DNA from: Solimonas marina
GTDB lineage: Bacteria; Pseudomonadota; Gammaproteobacteria; Nevskiales; Nevskiaceae
Assembly (NCBI RefSeq): GCF_012241385.1
Contig: NZ_JAAVXB010000004.1
Span: 248,001-312,000, forward strand
Length of the DNA: 64,000 bases
Reading direction: 5' to 3'
Made by a program: the position numbers and the translations under genes. Shown piece by piece: positions 16,384 to 26,131 of the stretch. Each line of letters opens with the position of its first letter. Position 1 is the stretch's first letter. Below the pieces are notes generated by a model. That model saw nothing but the letters and a program-made list of their open reading frames with translations. It had not been told where the DNA came from and searched no databases.

Positions 16384-18690
16384 ATGGCCGTCAATTCCCG
16401 CTCCATCAAGATCGGCGTCATTTCCGTGCTGGTGCTGGCGATCAGCATCGGTGGCGTGTTGTTCGCCGGTTATCTGCTCAAGCTCGACAAGGAGATTCGC
16501 GACCGCTTCGCGGGTGCGCGCTGGGCCTTGCCCGCGCAGGTCTATGCGGCGCCACAGGAGCTGTACGTCGGGCAGGGCATCAATGCCCACGATCTGGTGC
16601 ACGAGCTGCAGCGCCTCGGCTATCGCCAGGATGCGACGCTGGGCAACACCGGCACCTATGTCGGTGGTGCGCAGCATGTCGACTTATATGTGCGCGGCTT
16701 CGACTTCTGGGACGGTGTTCAGGCGCCGGAGCGGCTCAGCGTCGATTTCAGCGGCGACCTGGTCACCGCGCTCAAGGATCTCGACTCGTCCAAGGACCTC
16801 GACATCGTCCGTCTCGATCCGATGCTGATCGGCAGCATCTATCCGAAGCAGGGCGAGGATCGCGTGCTGATCAAGCTCAGCGACGTGCCGCCGATGCTGG
16901 CCAAGGGCCTGGTCGCCGTCGAGGATCATGGCTTCTACGAGCATTCCGGCATCAGCCTCAAGGCCATCTTTCGCGCCAGCATCGCCAATCTGCGTGCCGG
17001 GCACGTGGTGCAGGGCGGCAGCACACTGACCCAGCAGCTGATCAAGAATTTCTTCCTCAGCAACCGCCAGACCTTCACGCGCAAGATCAACGAAGCGTTG
17101 ATGGCGATGCTGCTCGAAAGCCATTACAGCAAGGACCAGATCCTCGAGGCCTACATGAACGAGGTTGCCCTCGGCCAGGATGGCAATCGCGCCGTTCACG
17201 GCTTCGGGCTGGGTTCGCACTTCTATTTCAACAAGCCGCTCAATGAGCTGCGGCCGCAGGAGATTGCGCTGTTGGTGGGCCTGGTCAAGGGACCGACCTA
17301 CTACAACCCGCGGCGCTATCCCAAGCATGCGCTGGCGCGCCGCAACCTGGTGCTGTCGGTGTTCCGCGATGAAGGCCTGATCAGCGACGCCGAGTACAAG
17401 AAAGACATCACCCTGCCGCTTGGCGTTGCCGGCGGTCGTGGCGGCGGCGCCGAGCGCTATCCGGCGTTCGTCGATCTGGTCAAGCGCCAGCTCGAAAACG
17501 ACTACAAGGACGAGGACCTCACCAACGAGGGCCTGCGCATCTTCACCACGCTCGATCCGCGCGTGCAGGAATCGCTGGAGAACCGCATCGTCGAAGAGCT
17601 GCCGGAGATCGAGAAGCAGCGGCGCATGAAGCCCGGTACTCTGGAAGGCGCCGGCGTCGTCACCAGCGCCGATCGCGGCGAGGTGCTGGCGCTGGTCGGC
17701 GGTCGCGACGTTCGCTTCCCGGGCTTCAATCGCGCGCTCGATTCGCGGCGCTCGATCGGTTCGCTGGCCAAGCCCTTCGTTTATCTGACCGCACTCGAGC
17801 ATCCCGAGCAGTACAACCTCGAGACGATGATCGACGACGAGCCGATCGAGCTGCGCATGCCGGGCGCGCCGGTCTGGTCGCCGCACAATTACGATCGCAA
17901 GCTGCACGGCCCGCAGCACCTCTATAACGCGCTGGCGCATTCGATCAATCTGCCGACCGTGCGTCTCGGCCTGGCGTTGGGCCCGGCCAATGTGCTGAAG
18001 ACCATGCGTCAGGCCGGTTATGACGGCGACGCCAAAGCGCTGCCGTCGATCTTCCTCGGCGCGGTCGATGCCTCGCCGCTGCAGATCGCGCAGATGTACG
18101 GCACGCTGGCGTCGGGTGGCTTCCAGTCATCGCCGTCGGCGATTCGCGAGGTGCAGACCAAGGACGGCAAGCCGCTGCAGCGCTTCCCGCTGCAGCTCAA
18201 GCAGACGTTTGCGGAAGGGCCGATCTACCTGATCACCTGGGCGATGGAAAAGGTGATGACGATCGGCACCGGCCGCTCGGCCTATACGCAGCTGTCGCCG
18301 GACACCGTGGTCGCCGGCAAGTCCGGCACCACCGACGATTACCGCGACAGCTGGTTCGCCGGCTTCGGTGCCGACCGCGTGACCGTCGTCTGGGTCGGTC
18401 GAGACGACAACCAGTCGACCGGGCTGACCGGCTCCACCGGTGCGCTGCAGGTCTGGTCGCGGGTGATGAAGGATATCCACGTGCGCAGCATCGACAATGT
18501 GCCACCGCCGACCGTCGAGGAAGTCCAGATCGACCCGGACAGTGGCTTGCGCGCCGACGACAACTGCTACGACGCCGTCACCGTGCCGTATCTGCAGAAC
18601 TCCGGACCGCAGGAATGGGCGCCGTGCTCGGCGCAGGCGAACCAGACGCAAGGGCCGATGCAGTGGCTGAAGGATATCTTCGGTCACTGA
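16384..18690 (+). CDS. mrcB: Bifunctional class A penicillin-binding protein PBP1b
   Basis: 768 aa from ATG 16384. One N-terminal membrane anchor lies at about residues 10-32. A UB2H-like regulatory domain follows (about 50-140), with YAAPQELYVGQGI at its start. The GT51 glycosyltransferase has the catalytic Glu in AVEDHGFYEHSGI and GGSTLTQQLIKNFFL. The transpeptidase motifs are SxxK in SIGSLAKPFVYL, SxN in AHSINLPTVRLG and the KTG-equivalent KSGTTDDYRDSWFAG. It polymerises and cross-links peptidoglycan in the periplasm. The lipoprotein gene directly downstream looks like its activator. Confidence 0.95.
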   Translation: MAVNSRSIKIGVISVLVLAISIGGVLFAGYLLKLDKEIRDRFAGARWALPAQVYAAPQELYVGQGINAHDLVHELQRLGYRQDATLGNTGTYVGGAQHVDLYVRGFDFWDGVQAPERLSVDFSGDLVTALKDLDSSKDLDIVRLDPMLIGSIYPKQGEDRVLIKLSDVPPMLAKGLVAVEDHGFYEHSGISLKAIFRASIANLRAGHVVQGGSTLTQQLIKNFFLSNRQTFTRKINEALMAMLLESHYSKDQILEAYMNEVALGQDGNRAVHGFGLGSHFYFNKPLNELRPQEIALLVGLVKGPTYYNPRRYPKHALARRNLVLSVFRDEGLISDAEYKKDITLPLGVAGGRGGGAERYPAFVDLVKRQLENDYKDEDLTNEGLRIFTTLDPRVQESLENRIVEELPEIEKQRRMKPGTLEGAGVVTSADRGEVLALVGGRDVRFPGFNRALDSRRSIGSLAKPFVYLTALEHPEQYNLETMIDDEPIELRMPGAPVWSPHNYDRKLHGPQHLYNALAHSINLPTVRLGLALGPANVLKTMRQAGYDGDAKALPSIFLGAVDASPLQIAQMYGTLASGGFQSSPSAIREVQTKDGKPLQRFPLQLKQTFAEGPIYLITWAMEKVMTIGTGRSAYTQLSPDTVVAGKSGTTDDYRDSWFAGFGADRVTVVWVGRDDNQSTGLTGSTGALQVWSRVMKDIHVRSIDNVPPPTVEEVQIDPDSGLRADDNCYDAVTVPYLQNSGPQEWAPCSAQANQTQGPMQWLKDIFGH

Positions 18691-18758
18691 GATCGCCCTG
18701 ACCGGCGCGTGGCACCGTTACAATGGCCGGGTCCCAAGCCTCTGCCGGTGCTCCCGTC

Positions 18759-19310
18759 GTGCGTTCGAAGCTGATCGTCATCCTGCTGGTGTCCCTGTTG
18801 GCCGCGTGCCAGACGACGACCGGTACTCACAAGGTCTACCCGGGGACGACCGGTCCCGAAGCCGAGCCGTTGACGCCGCCGCCACCAGCGGTCGAGGCCA
18901 AGCCGATCGAGCCGCCGCCAGCGCCGCCGAAGCCGGTCTATCCGCAGAGTGCCAGCGAAATCAGCGGCGCCGCGGTGACGTCGCTGATGAAGAAGGCCAA
19001 CGAATATCGCGCCGCCGGTCAGCCCGATCAGGCCGCCGGCGTGCTCGAGCGCGCGCTGCGCATCGAGCCGCGCAACTACTTCGTCTGGTCGGCGCTCGGC
19101 CAGGCGTATCTGGCGCAGAAGAACTATGCGCAGGCCGAGTCGGTTGCACAGAAGTCGACTGCTCTGGCGCGCGGTAACTACTACGTGGCGCTGGAGAACT
19201 GGAAGACCATCCAGGCGGCGCGCATGGCGCGTGGCGATGCCGCTGGTGCGGCACTGGCCGGCGCCCAGGTCGCGTCACTGCAGGCGCAGATCAGCGGCGG
19301 CACGCCCTGA
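18759..19310 (+). CDS. lpoP: TPR lipoprotein, probable PBP1b activator LpoP
   Basis: 183 aa if started at GTG 18759, which gives a compact lipoprotein signal (VRSKLIVILLVSLLAAC). An ATG at 18723 adds 12 residues and is the alternative. After the lipobox comes a long Pro-rich linker (about 30-70), then tetratricopeptide helices (about 75-175) including AAGVLERALRIEPRNYFVWSALGQAYLAQKNYAQAE. In Pseudomonas the TPR lipoprotein LpoP is encoded directly after the PBP1b gene and stimulates PBP1b; position, lipobox, linker and TPRs all match here. A different TPR lipoprotein cannot be excluded. Confidence 0.8.
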   Translation: MRSKLIVILLVSLLAACQTTTGTHKVYPGTTGPEAEPLTPPPPAVEAKPIEPPPAPPKPVYPQSASEISGAAVTSLMKKANEYRAAGQPDQAAGVLERALRIEPRNYFVWSALGQAYLAQKNYAQAESVAQKSTALARGNYYVALENWKTIQAARMARGDAAGAALAGAQVASLQAQISGGTP

Positions 19311-19317
19311 AACGGCG

Positions 19318-21231
19318 GTGACGCCGGAAGAAACGGCCGAACTGCTCGGGACCGGCGGACCGTTCGCCGATCTGCCGGGCTTCGCGCCGCGCGCGCCGCA
19401 GCAGCAGATGGCGTCGGCCGTCGCCGATGCCTACGAGCGCGCATCCAGCCTGATCGTCGAGGCCGGCACCGGCACCGGCAAGACCTATGCATATCTGGTG
19501 CCGGCGCTGATGTCCGGCAAGCGCACGCTGGTGTCGACCGGCACGCGCACGCTGCAGGACCAGCTCTTCCACCGCGATCTGCCGCGCGTCCGCGACGCGC
19601 TGCGCGCACCGGCGCGCGTCGCGCTGCTCAAGGGCCGCGCCAACTACCTGTGCCTGTATCGCATGAAGCGCGCACGGGGGTTGCCGGCGCTGCGATGGGC
19701 CTGGGACCGGCTGCGCGCGATCGAGGACTGGGCGCGGCGCACCGTGGCCGGCGAGATCGCCGAAATGGGCGAGTTCGGCGGCGAGGACGCGCTGGTTCGG
19801 CAGATCACGTCGACGGCCGACAACTGCCTGGGCAGTCGTTGCGACGATTTCGAGAAATGCTTCGTTGCGCAGGCGCGGCGGCGCGCGCAGGGCGCCGATC
19901 TGGTGGTCGTCAATCACCACCTGCTGCTGTCGGATTTCGTGCTCAAGGACCAGGGCTTCGGCCAGATCCTGTCCGGCAGTGACGCCATCATCGTCGATGA
20001 GGCGCACCAACTGCCGGAGCTGGCCGCGCAGTTCTTCGGTCGTCGCGTGTCGACGCGCCAGTTGCAGGAACTGGCGCGCGACGTACAGGCCGCTTCGCAG
20101 CTGCACGGCGATCTGGCCAACGTGACCGAAGCTGCGCAAGTCTTTTCCGGCGACGTCACGCGTTTCGAGATGCTGTTCTCCGGTCAGCCGCAACGCCAGC
20201 CGCTGCAGGGCTTTCTCGCCGACCGCGAGCGTCACGCCACGGCCGGGCAGGTCGGCGAGTCGCTAGCTGCGCTGCGTCACCTGCTGTCGCCGCTCGAAGA
20301 ACGCAATGCCGAATTCTCGTCGGCGCTCGAACGTGCCGTCGGCCTGTGCGAGCGCTGGCAGCATGTGCTCGACGCACAGGAAAACGACGATGGGCGCGAG
20401 GTGCGCTGGGTCGAGGCGCTGCAGCGTGGCGGCAGTCTCAATGCGACGCCGATCGAGGTCGCCAGCGATTTTCAGCGCATGCGCGAGACCTATCCGGGCA
20501 CCTGGCTGTTCACGTCGGCGACGCTGGCAGTCGGCGACGACTTCAGCCATTTCAGCCAATCGCTGGGTCTCGACGATGCGCAACAGCTGCGCCTCGACAG
20601 CCCGTTCGACTACGCCACGCAAGCGCGTCTGTATCTGCCGCGCGGGCTGCCCGAACCCAATGATCCGTCCTATTCGAATGCCGTGGCTGCCGCCGCGCTG
20701 CCGGTCATCGAGGCGGCCGGCGGCGGCGCGTTCGTGCTCTGTACGAGCTACCGTGCCCTGCGACAGATCGCCGAGCGCTTGCGCGCGCAGCTCGATCTGA
20801 AAGTATTGGTGCATGGCGAGGACAGCCGCTCGGCGCTGCTCGACGCGTTCGCCGAGGACGGCAATGCGGTGCTGGTCGGTACCAGTAGTTTCTGGGAGGG
20901 TGTCGACGTCAAGGGCAGTGCGCTGCGTGTGGTCATCATCGACCGCCTGCCGTTCGCCGCGCCGGGCGACCCGGTTTTCGAAGCCAAGCTCGACGCCGTG
21001 CGCCGACGTGGCGGTACGCCGTTCTTCGAACTGCAATTGCCGGAGGCGATCGTCATGCTGCGCCAGGGTTGCGGCCGCCTGATCCGCGATCCGGATGATC
21101 GCGGCCTGTTGATGCTCTGCGATCCACGCATCGTGTCGAAGTCGTATGGGCGACGGGTGGTGACGAGCTTGCCGAAGATGACGGTGGTGCGGGAGCTGGA
21201 GGCGGTGAAGGGGTTTTTGGCGACCTTGTGA
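19318..21231 (+). CDS. yoaA: ATP-dependent helicase YoaA (DinG/XPD family)
   Basis: 637 aa from GTG 19318, seven bases after the lpoP stop; E. coli YoaA has nearly the same length (636). Superfamily 2 motifs are Walker A EAGTGTGKT, DEAH in IVDEAHQLPEL, the SAT motif TSATL, and motif VI RQGCGRLIRDPDDRG. Four cysteines in NYLCLYR, DNCLGSRC and FEKC are placed to bind the 4Fe-4S cluster of XPD-like helicases. YoaA works with the DNA polymerase III chi subunit in tolerance of replication blocks. The tight spacing suggests co-transcription with mrcB-lpoP. Confidence 0.92.
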   Translation: MTPEETAELLGTGGPFADLPGFAPRAPQQQMASAVADAYERASSLIVEAGTGTGKTYAYLVPALMSGKRTLVSTGTRTLQDQLFHRDLPRVRDALRAPARVALLKGRANYLCLYRMKRARGLPALRWAWDRLRAIEDWARRTVAGEIAEMGEFGGEDALVRQITSTADNCLGSRCDDFEKCFVAQARRRAQGADLVVVNHHLLLSDFVLKDQGFGQILSGSDAIIVDEAHQLPELAAQFFGRRVSTRQLQELARDVQAASQLHGDLANVTEAAQVFSGDVTRFEMLFSGQPQRQPLQGFLADRERHATAGQVGESLAALRHLLSPLEERNAEFSSALERAVGLCERWQHVLDAQENDDGREVRWVEALQRGGSLNATPIEVASDFQRMRETYPGTWLFTSATLAVGDDFSHFSQSLGLDDAQQLRLDSPFDYATQARLYLPRGLPEPNDPSYSNAVAAAALPVIEAAGGGAFVLCTSYRALRQIAERLRAQLDLKVLVHGEDSRSALLDAFAEDGNAVLVGTSSFWEGVDVKGSALRVVIIDRLPFAAPGDPVFEAKLDAVRRRGGTPFFELQLPEAIVMLRQGCGRLIRDPDDRGLLMLCDPRIVSKSYGRRVVTSLPKMTVVRELEAVKGFLATL

Positions 21232-21410
21232 TCAGCCGCTGCTGTTCTTGATCGAGCCTTCTGTTTCGCGCTGCGGCGCGACATGAAAGGTTCGGACAAG
21301 CCTTCGAGCGGACGGCGCCAGCTGCGTTTCTGGCGAGCCCCTTACATCGCGACAACGCAGCCGCTCGCGTACCATCCCGCGCCACCGCATCAAAAAGCAC
21401 GCCGCACCCG

Positions 21411-22109
21411 ATGAATATCCTCGCCCTCGATACCGCCACCGAAGCCTGCTCCGCCGCCCTGCAGGTCGCCGGCCGGACGCTGGCTCGTTTCGAGATTGCC
21501 GGGCGCACGCATACGGAAAAGCTGGTGCCGATGGTGCACGGCTTGCTCGCCGAGGCGGGGATCGGCTTTGCGCAGCTCGATGGCTATGTCTGCGGTGTCG
21601 GTCCCGGCAGCTTCGCTGGCGTGCGGATCGGCGTCAGCTTCGTCAAGGGGCTGGCGCTCGCGCACGACCGGCCCGTGGTCGACGTGTCGTCGCTGGCGAT
21701 GCTCGCAAGACCGCCGCTGGCGCTCGGCGCGCAGCAGGTGACCTGTGCGATCGATGCGCGCATGAACGAGGTCTATGTCGCAGCCTATCGTCGTAGCGCA
21801 GACGGCTCGCCGGAAGCGCTGCTCGACGAGCAGGTCTGTGCGCCCGCCGATGTGCCGGCGGTTGCCGGCGCTGCGGTGGCGGTCGGCAGCGGCTGGGGCA
21901 GTTACGAGTCGGCGCTGCGCGCGGCGGTCGGTGCCGATTTGAGCGCTATCGACGCGGCGGCGTTGCCGACGGCAGCCGATGCGCTGGCATTGGCCCTACC
22001 GCGCTTCGCGGTCGGTACAACGATCAGCGCTGCGGCGCTGTTGCCTCGCTATCTGCGCAACAAGGTGGCGTTGACGCTGAACGAACAGCGCGCCGCGCGC
22101 CGCGGCTGA
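21411..22109 (+). CDS. tsaB: tRNA threonylcarbamoyladenosine biosynthesis protein TsaB
   Basis: 232-aa ASKHA-fold protein that partners TsaD and TsaE to transfer threonylcarbamoyl to A37 of ANN-decoding tRNAs. The N-terminal ILALDTATEACSAAL and the HTEKLVPMVHGLLAEAG and GVGPGSFAGVRIGVSFVKGLA motifs are diagnostic. Length is in the family range (about 230). The preceding 179-base gap (21232-21410) shows no gene. It often sits beside yoaA in gammaproteobacteria, as here. Confidence 0.95.
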   Translation: MNILALDTATEACSAALQVAGRTLARFEIAGRTHTEKLVPMVHGLLAEAGIGFAQLDGYVCGVGPGSFAGVRIGVSFVKGLALAHDRPVVDVSSLAMLARPPLALGAQQVTCAIDARMNEVYVAAYRRSADGSPEALLDEQVCAPADVPAVAGAAVAVGSGWGSYESALRAAVGADLSAIDAAALPTAADALALALPRFAVGTTISAAALLPRYLRNKVALTLNEQRAARRG

Positions 22110-22119
22110 GCGGTCCGCT

Positions 22120-22527
22120 CTACGGCGCCAGCTTGCGCTGCAGCCACATGCCGGCGATCAGCGCCGCGCAGAAGATCAGCGTGCCGGGATGCAGGGCCGA
22201 CAGTGCGGCGATCGCCGGGCCGGGGCAGTAGCCGGCCAGGCCCCAGCCGGCGCCGAACAGCAGTGCACCGATCAGCAGCCGCTTGTCGATGTCGCGCCGC
22301 GTCGGAATCTGAAATTTCACGTCGAACAGTGGACGGCTGCGCCGCGCGGCGATGGCGAACGCCGGGAATGCGACCAGCAGGCCGCCACCCATCACGAACG
22401 CCAGACTCGGATCCCAGCGGCCGGCAAGGTCGAGGAAACCGAGCACCTTTTCCGGCTGCGTCATGCCACCGATGGCAAGTCCGGCGCCGAACAGCAGACC
22501 GGCGATCAGGGCCACGAGCTGGTTCAT
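22120..22527 (-). CDS. YeeE/YedE-family membrane protein (second half-transporter, DUF6691-like)
   Basis: 135 aa from ATG 22527, overlapping the preceding YedE-like stop by ATGA. Four hydrophobic segments are visible. GLLFGAGLAIGGMTQPEKVLGFLDL and LFGAGWGLAGYCPGPAIAAL are the paired half-motifs of the YeeE/YedE family, the second with its conserved Cys in GYCPGP. Family members move thiosulfate or other reduced sulfur through membranes by relaying it over conserved cysteines. It is the last gene of the leftward cyd operon, 10 bases from the convergent tsaB stop. Confidence 0.85.
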   Translation of the reverse strand: MNQLVALIAGLLFGAGLAIGGMTQPEKVLGFLDLAGRWDPSLAFVMGGGLLVAFPAFAIAARRSRPLFDVKFQIPTRRDIDKRLLIGALLFGAGWGLAGYCPGPAIAALSALHPGTLIFCAALIAGMWLQRKLAP

Positions 22528-22967
22528 GGCGCGTCCCCCAGCAGGTGACGGACGACGTAGACGGTGACGAAGCCGGCGACCATGAACGTCGCCGTGGCGA
22601 TCAGCGAGCGTGGCGACATCCGGCTGATGCCGCAGATGCCGTGGCCGGACGTGCAGCCGCTGCCGAGTCGCGTCCCGAAGCCAACCAGCAGGCCAGCACC
22701 GATTAGCCACGGCACGCCGACGCTAGGGGCAGCGGCTGCCAGTCCCGGCTTGATCAATGCGACCAAGCCGGCACCGGCAATCAGGCCGACCACGAACAGT
22801 GCACGCCAGCCGCGATCGCCGCCTCGTTCGAACAGCAGGCCGCCGGCGATGCCGCTGATGCCGGCGATGCGGCCGCTGCCGAGCAGCAGCACGGTGGCGG
22901 CCAGGCCGATCAGCAGCCCGCCGATCAGGCTCAGCAGCCAGCTGTGAACGTCGACGACCACATCCAT
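22524..22967 (-). CDS. YeeE/YedE-family sulfur transport membrane protein
   Basis: 147 aa with about four membrane segments. The motifs SGRIAGISGIAGGLLF and GFGTRLGSGCTSGHGICGISRMS carry the conserved cysteines of the family. It is paired with the next gene by an ATGA overlap; the two half-size proteins together correspond to one full-length YeeE. Its place downstream of ybgE, and the FisR/PDO/SQR cluster nearby, suggest uptake or export of thiosulfate or sulfane sulfur. Direction of transport cannot be inferred. Confidence 0.87.
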   Translation of the reverse strand: MDVVVDVHSWLLSLIGGLLIGLAATVLLLGSGRIAGISGIAGGLLFERGGDRGWRALFVVGLIAGAGLVALIKPGLAAAAPSVGVPWLIGAGLLVGFGTRLGSGCTSGHGICGISRMSPRSLIATATFMVAGFVTVYVVRHLLGDAP

Positions 22968-22995
22968 GCGCGCTTCCCCGTATTGCGACGAAAGA

Positions 22996-23283
22996 TCAGG
23001 CGCCGATGATAGCGAGGCGCAGCACCGTCAGGGCACCAGCGAGCGCGCACGCCCAGCCCGACAGCAACCAGCGCGGCACGCGGTGCTGCGGCACGAAGCC
23101 GACGCCACGGACGATGCCGGCCGCCATCGCCCAGCCGGCCAGCGTCGCCGCAAGATGATCGGCGTGGCCGCCGGCGTCGGTAAGCAGGCGCGGATCGGCC
23201 GTGAGGCCGATCATCAGCGCCAGCCCGACCAGCAGCGCCGGCCAGAACAGAGCCGTGTCGCGCGGGGCGCTGCGCGTGGTCAT
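22996..23283 (-). CDS. ybgE: Cyd operon protein YbgE
   Basis: 95-aa small inner-membrane protein with about three hydrophobic segments. It starts at ATG 23283, overlapping the cydX stop by ATGA. The block LAGWAMAAGIVRGVGFVPQHRVPRWLL is the typical YbgE core (a GxxxGxGF loop before the last segment). YbgE is found only in cyd operons and its exact role is unknown. Position directly after cydX supports the name. Confidence 0.82.
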   Translation of the reverse strand: MTTRSAPRDTALFWPALLVGLALMIGLTADPRLLTDAGGHADHLAATLAGWAMAAGIVRGVGFVPQHRVPRWLLSGWACALAGALTVLRLAIIGA

Positions 23284-23399
23284 GGCCCCGGCTCCTCGTG
23301 GCCGTTGCTGCGGCCTTCCTCGTTCTCGCCCCACATCGCATTGAGGATGGCCAGCAGCACCGCGAAGCCGACGCCCAGAATCCAGCTGAAATACCACAT
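23280..23399 (-). CDS. cydX: Cytochrome bd oxidase small subunit CydX
   Basis: A 39-aa protein with one membrane helix, beginning MWYFSWILGVGFAVLLAI and containing the NAMW/E pattern after the helix (ILNAMWGENEE). This is the signature of CydX, which binds CydA near the hemes and is needed for stable cytochrome bd. The tail is charged. It starts 19 bases after the cydB stop, behind GGAG, and its stop overlaps ybgE. Confidence 0.95.
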   Translation of the reverse strand: MWYFSWILGVGFAVLLAILNAMWGENEEGRSNGHEEPGP

Positions 23400-23417
23400 G
23401 GTGTGCTCCTTGATCGC

Positions 23418-24554
23418 TTAGTAGGCGCTGTGCGCGTTGCGGCGGATCTGCTCGTCAGTGACCTTGCCGCGCATCACGCGATAGGCCCAGGACGTGTAGA
23501 CGATGATGAGGGGCATGAAGATGATCACGGCCCACAGCATGATGCCCAGCGTCAGATGGCTGGAGACGCTGTCCCAGACCGTCAGGCTGGCATTCGGATG
23601 CGTCGAAGACGGCATCAGGAACGGGAACATCGACACGCCGGCGGTGCCGATCACGCCGGTCAGCATGATGGACGAGGCGATGAACGCCAGGCCGGTGCGG
23701 CCGGCGCGCAGCAGCAGCAGCGCCAGGATCGCGCCGACATAGCCGAGCACCGGCACCAGGATCGTCGCCGGCACGTGCCGGTAGTTGGCGAACCAGGCGC
23801 CAGCCTCGCGCACGACCGTCTTCGCCAGCGGGTCCGGCATGCCGGACGGGTCGAGTGCCGAGGTGATCACATAGCCCTGGATATGCGTCAGCCACAGGCC
23901 GGCGGCGCTGAAGCCGAGCAGCACGACCAGGCCGGCGCCGTAGGCGGCGAGCTTGGCGCGCTGGGCGATGGCAGCTTCGGTGCGGTGTGCCAGGTAGACC
24001 GCGCCGTGCAGCGTGATCATCGCGCTGCTGACGATGCCGCAGAGCAGGGCGAACGGATTCAGCAGCGCCCAGAACGAGCCGGTGTAGGTCGACATCAGGT
24101 TGTCGTCGAAGCCGAACGGTACGCCCTGCAGCAGGTTGCCGAAGGCGACGCCGAAGATGATCGGCGGCACCGCGCCACCGACGAACAGGCCCCAGTCCCA
24201 GGTCGAGCGCCAGCGCTGGTTGTGAATCTTGCTGCGGTAGTCGAAGCCGACCGGGCGGAAGAACAGTGCCCACAGCACCGCCAGCATCGCCCAGTAGAAG
24301 CCTGAGAATGCGGTGGCGTAGATCAGCGGCCAGGCGGCGAAGATCGCGCCGCCGCCGGTGATGAACCAGACCTGGTTGCCGTCCCAGTGCGGGCCGACCG
24401 TGTTGATGACGACGCGGCGCTCGACATCGCCGCGGCCGACGAACGGCAACAGGGTGCCGACGCCCATATCGTGGCCGTCCATGATGGCGAAGCCGACCAG
24501 CAGCACGCCGACCAGCAACCACCAGATGATTTTCAGTGTTTCGTAATCGAACAT
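23418..24554 (-). CDS. cydB: Cytochrome bd ubiquinol oxidase subunit II
   Basis: 378-aa inner-membrane protein with about eight or nine membrane helices. The opening MFDYETLKIIWWLLVG and the acidic proton-path region FAIMDGHDMGVG are characteristic. FFRPVGFDYRSK and GNQVWFITGGGAIFAAWP are also conserved CydB blocks. With CydA it reduces oxygen to water using ubiquinol. It follows cydA by 11 bases and precedes cydX. Confidence 0.97.
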   Translation of the reverse strand: MFDYETLKIIWWLLVGVLLVGFAIMDGHDMGVGTLLPFVGRGDVERRVVINTVGPHWDGNQVWFITGGGAIFAAWPLIYATAFSGFYWAMLAVLWALFFRPVGFDYRSKIHNQRWRSTWDWGLFVGGAVPPIIFGVAFGNLLQGVPFGFDDNLMSTYTGSFWALLNPFALLCGIVSSAMITLHGAVYLAHRTEAAIAQRAKLAAYGAGLVVLLGFSAAGLWLTHIQGYVITSALDPSGMPDPLAKTVVREAGAWFANYRHVPATILVPVLGYVGAILALLLLRAGRTGLAFIASSIMLTGVIGTAGVSMFPFLMPSSTHPNASLTVWDSVSSHLTLGIMLWAVIIFMPLIIVYTSWAYRVMRGKVTDEQIRRNAHSAY

Positions 24555-24565
24555 GACGTGATTCC

Positions 24566-26131
24566 TCAGTGGGCGTCCGCGAGCGCGGGCTCAGAGCTGT
24601 AGCGACCGGTGCCGAGGCTGCCGGGCCCCTGGCGCGCGAAGCGCACCATCAGGTACATCTCGACGATCAGCAGTACGGTGTAGAAGCCGACGAAGCCGGC
24701 CAGCGAGCCGTACAGGCTGCCGACGCTGAGCGTGGATACCGACATGTGCGTCGGCAGCACACCGTAGATCGTCCACGGCTGGCGGCCGTATTCGGCGACG
24801 AACCAGCCGAGTTCGCAGGCCAGCCACGGCAGCGGCAACGACCACAGCGCCCACTTCAGCAGCCACGGGCGCTTGCCGGAGTAGGGACGCAGCGTCGCCC
24901 ACGCGCAGGTGGCGAACAGCGCCAGCATCAGGAAGCCGATGCCGACCATGAAGCGGAAGCCCCAGAACATCGGCGTTACCCGCGGAATCGTGTCGTCGAC
25001 GGCGCGATTGATCAGCTCCGGCGTGACCTGGTCGAAGTCGGTGACGTACTTGCGCAGCAGCAGGCCGAAGCCGAGATCCTGCTTATGCAGCTCGAAGACC
25101 GTCTTGGCTTCGGTGTCGCTGCGATTGGCGCGCAGCTTTTCCAGCGCCTTGGCCGCTTCGATGCCGGACAGGATGCGTTCGCGATTCTTGGCCTTGATCT
25201 CGAGGATGCCGGGAATCTGCTGGCTGACCGAGCGTGTGCCGATCAGGCCCATGACCCACGGAATCTTCACCGCCCAGTCGTTCTTCTGCTGGGCTTCATC
25301 TGGCCAAGCGATGAGGTTGAACGACGCCGGCGCCGGTTCGGTCTCCCACATGGCCTCCATGGCGGCGAGCTTGGTTTGCTGTGCCTCGCCGACCGTGTAG
25401 CCGGACTCGTCGCCGAGCACGATCACCGAGCAAACGGACGCGAGCCCGAACGCAGCGGCGATGCGGAAGCTACGCTTGGCGAACTCGACGTCGCGACCGC
25501 GCAGTAGATACCAGGCGGAAATCGACAGCACGAACATCGCGCCGGTCACGTAGCCGGCGGAAACCGTGTGCACGAACTTGGCCTGCGCCACGGGGTTGAA
25601 GATCACCGACCAGAAGTCGGTCAACTCCATGCGCATGGTGTCGTAGTTGAATTCGGCGCCGACCGGATTCTGCATCCAGCCGTTGGCGATCAGAATCCAC
25701 AACGCCGACAGGTTGGTGCCGATCGCCATCAGGATCGTCACCAGCAGATGCTGCGGCTTGGACAGTCGGTCCCAGGCGAAGAAGAACAGGCCGATGAAGG
25801 TCGATTCGAGGAAGAACGCCATCAGGCCTTCGATCGCCAGCGGTGCACCGAAGATGTCGCCGACATAGTGCGAGTAGTAGGCCCAGTTCGTGCCGAACTG
25901 GAACTCCATGGTGATGCCGGTGGTGACGCCGAGGGCAAAGTTGATGCCGAACAGCTTGCCCCAGAAGCGGGTCATGTCCTTGTAGATGACCTTGCCGGTC
26001 ATCACGTAGATCGACTCCATGATGACGAGAATCCAGACCATGCCGATGGTCAGCGGCACGAACAGGAAGTGGTAGAGGGCGGTGGCCGCGAACTGTAGTC
26101 GCGACAGATCGACGAGATGCTCACTGATCAT
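24566..26131 (-). CDS. cydA: Cytochrome bd ubiquinol oxidase subunit I
   Basis: 521 aa, almost exactly the E. coli length. The first heme-ligand His is in [14 protein letters not shown] (about residue 20). The quinol-binding Q-loop (about 255-340) is long, the CydA-L type. [20 protein letters not shown] is the invariant GRQPW region. It binds hemes b558, b595 and d and oxidises ubiquinol. Cytochrome bd keeps working under sulfide, unlike heme-copper oxidases, which matters given the sulfide genes next door. It begins inside the 3' end of cydP. Confidence 0.98.
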   Translation of the reverse strand: MISEHLVDLSRLQFAATALYHFLFVPLTIGMVWILVIMESIYVMTGKVIYKDMTRFWGKLFGINFALGVTTGITMEFQFGTNWAYYSHYVGDIFGAPLAIEGLMAFFLESTFIGLFFFAWDRLSKPQHLLVTILMAIGTNLSALWILIANGWMQNPVGAEFNYDTMRMELTDFWSVIFNPVAQAKFVHTVSAGYVTGAMFVLSISAWYLLRGRDVEFAKRSFRIAAAFGLASVCSVIVLGDESGYTVGEAQQTKLAAMEAMWETEPAPASFNLIAWPDEAQQKNDWAVKIPWVMGLIGTRSVSQQIPGILEIKAKNRERILSGIEAAKALEKLRANRSDTEAKTVFELHKQDLGFGLLLRKYVTDFDQVTPELINRAVDDTIPRVTPMFWGFRFMVGIGFLMLALFATCAWATLRPYSGKRPWLLKWALWSLPLPWLACELGWFVAEYGRQPWTIYGVLPTHMSVSTLSVGSLYGSLAGFVGFYTVLLIVEMYLMVRFARQGPGSLGTGRYSSEPALADAH

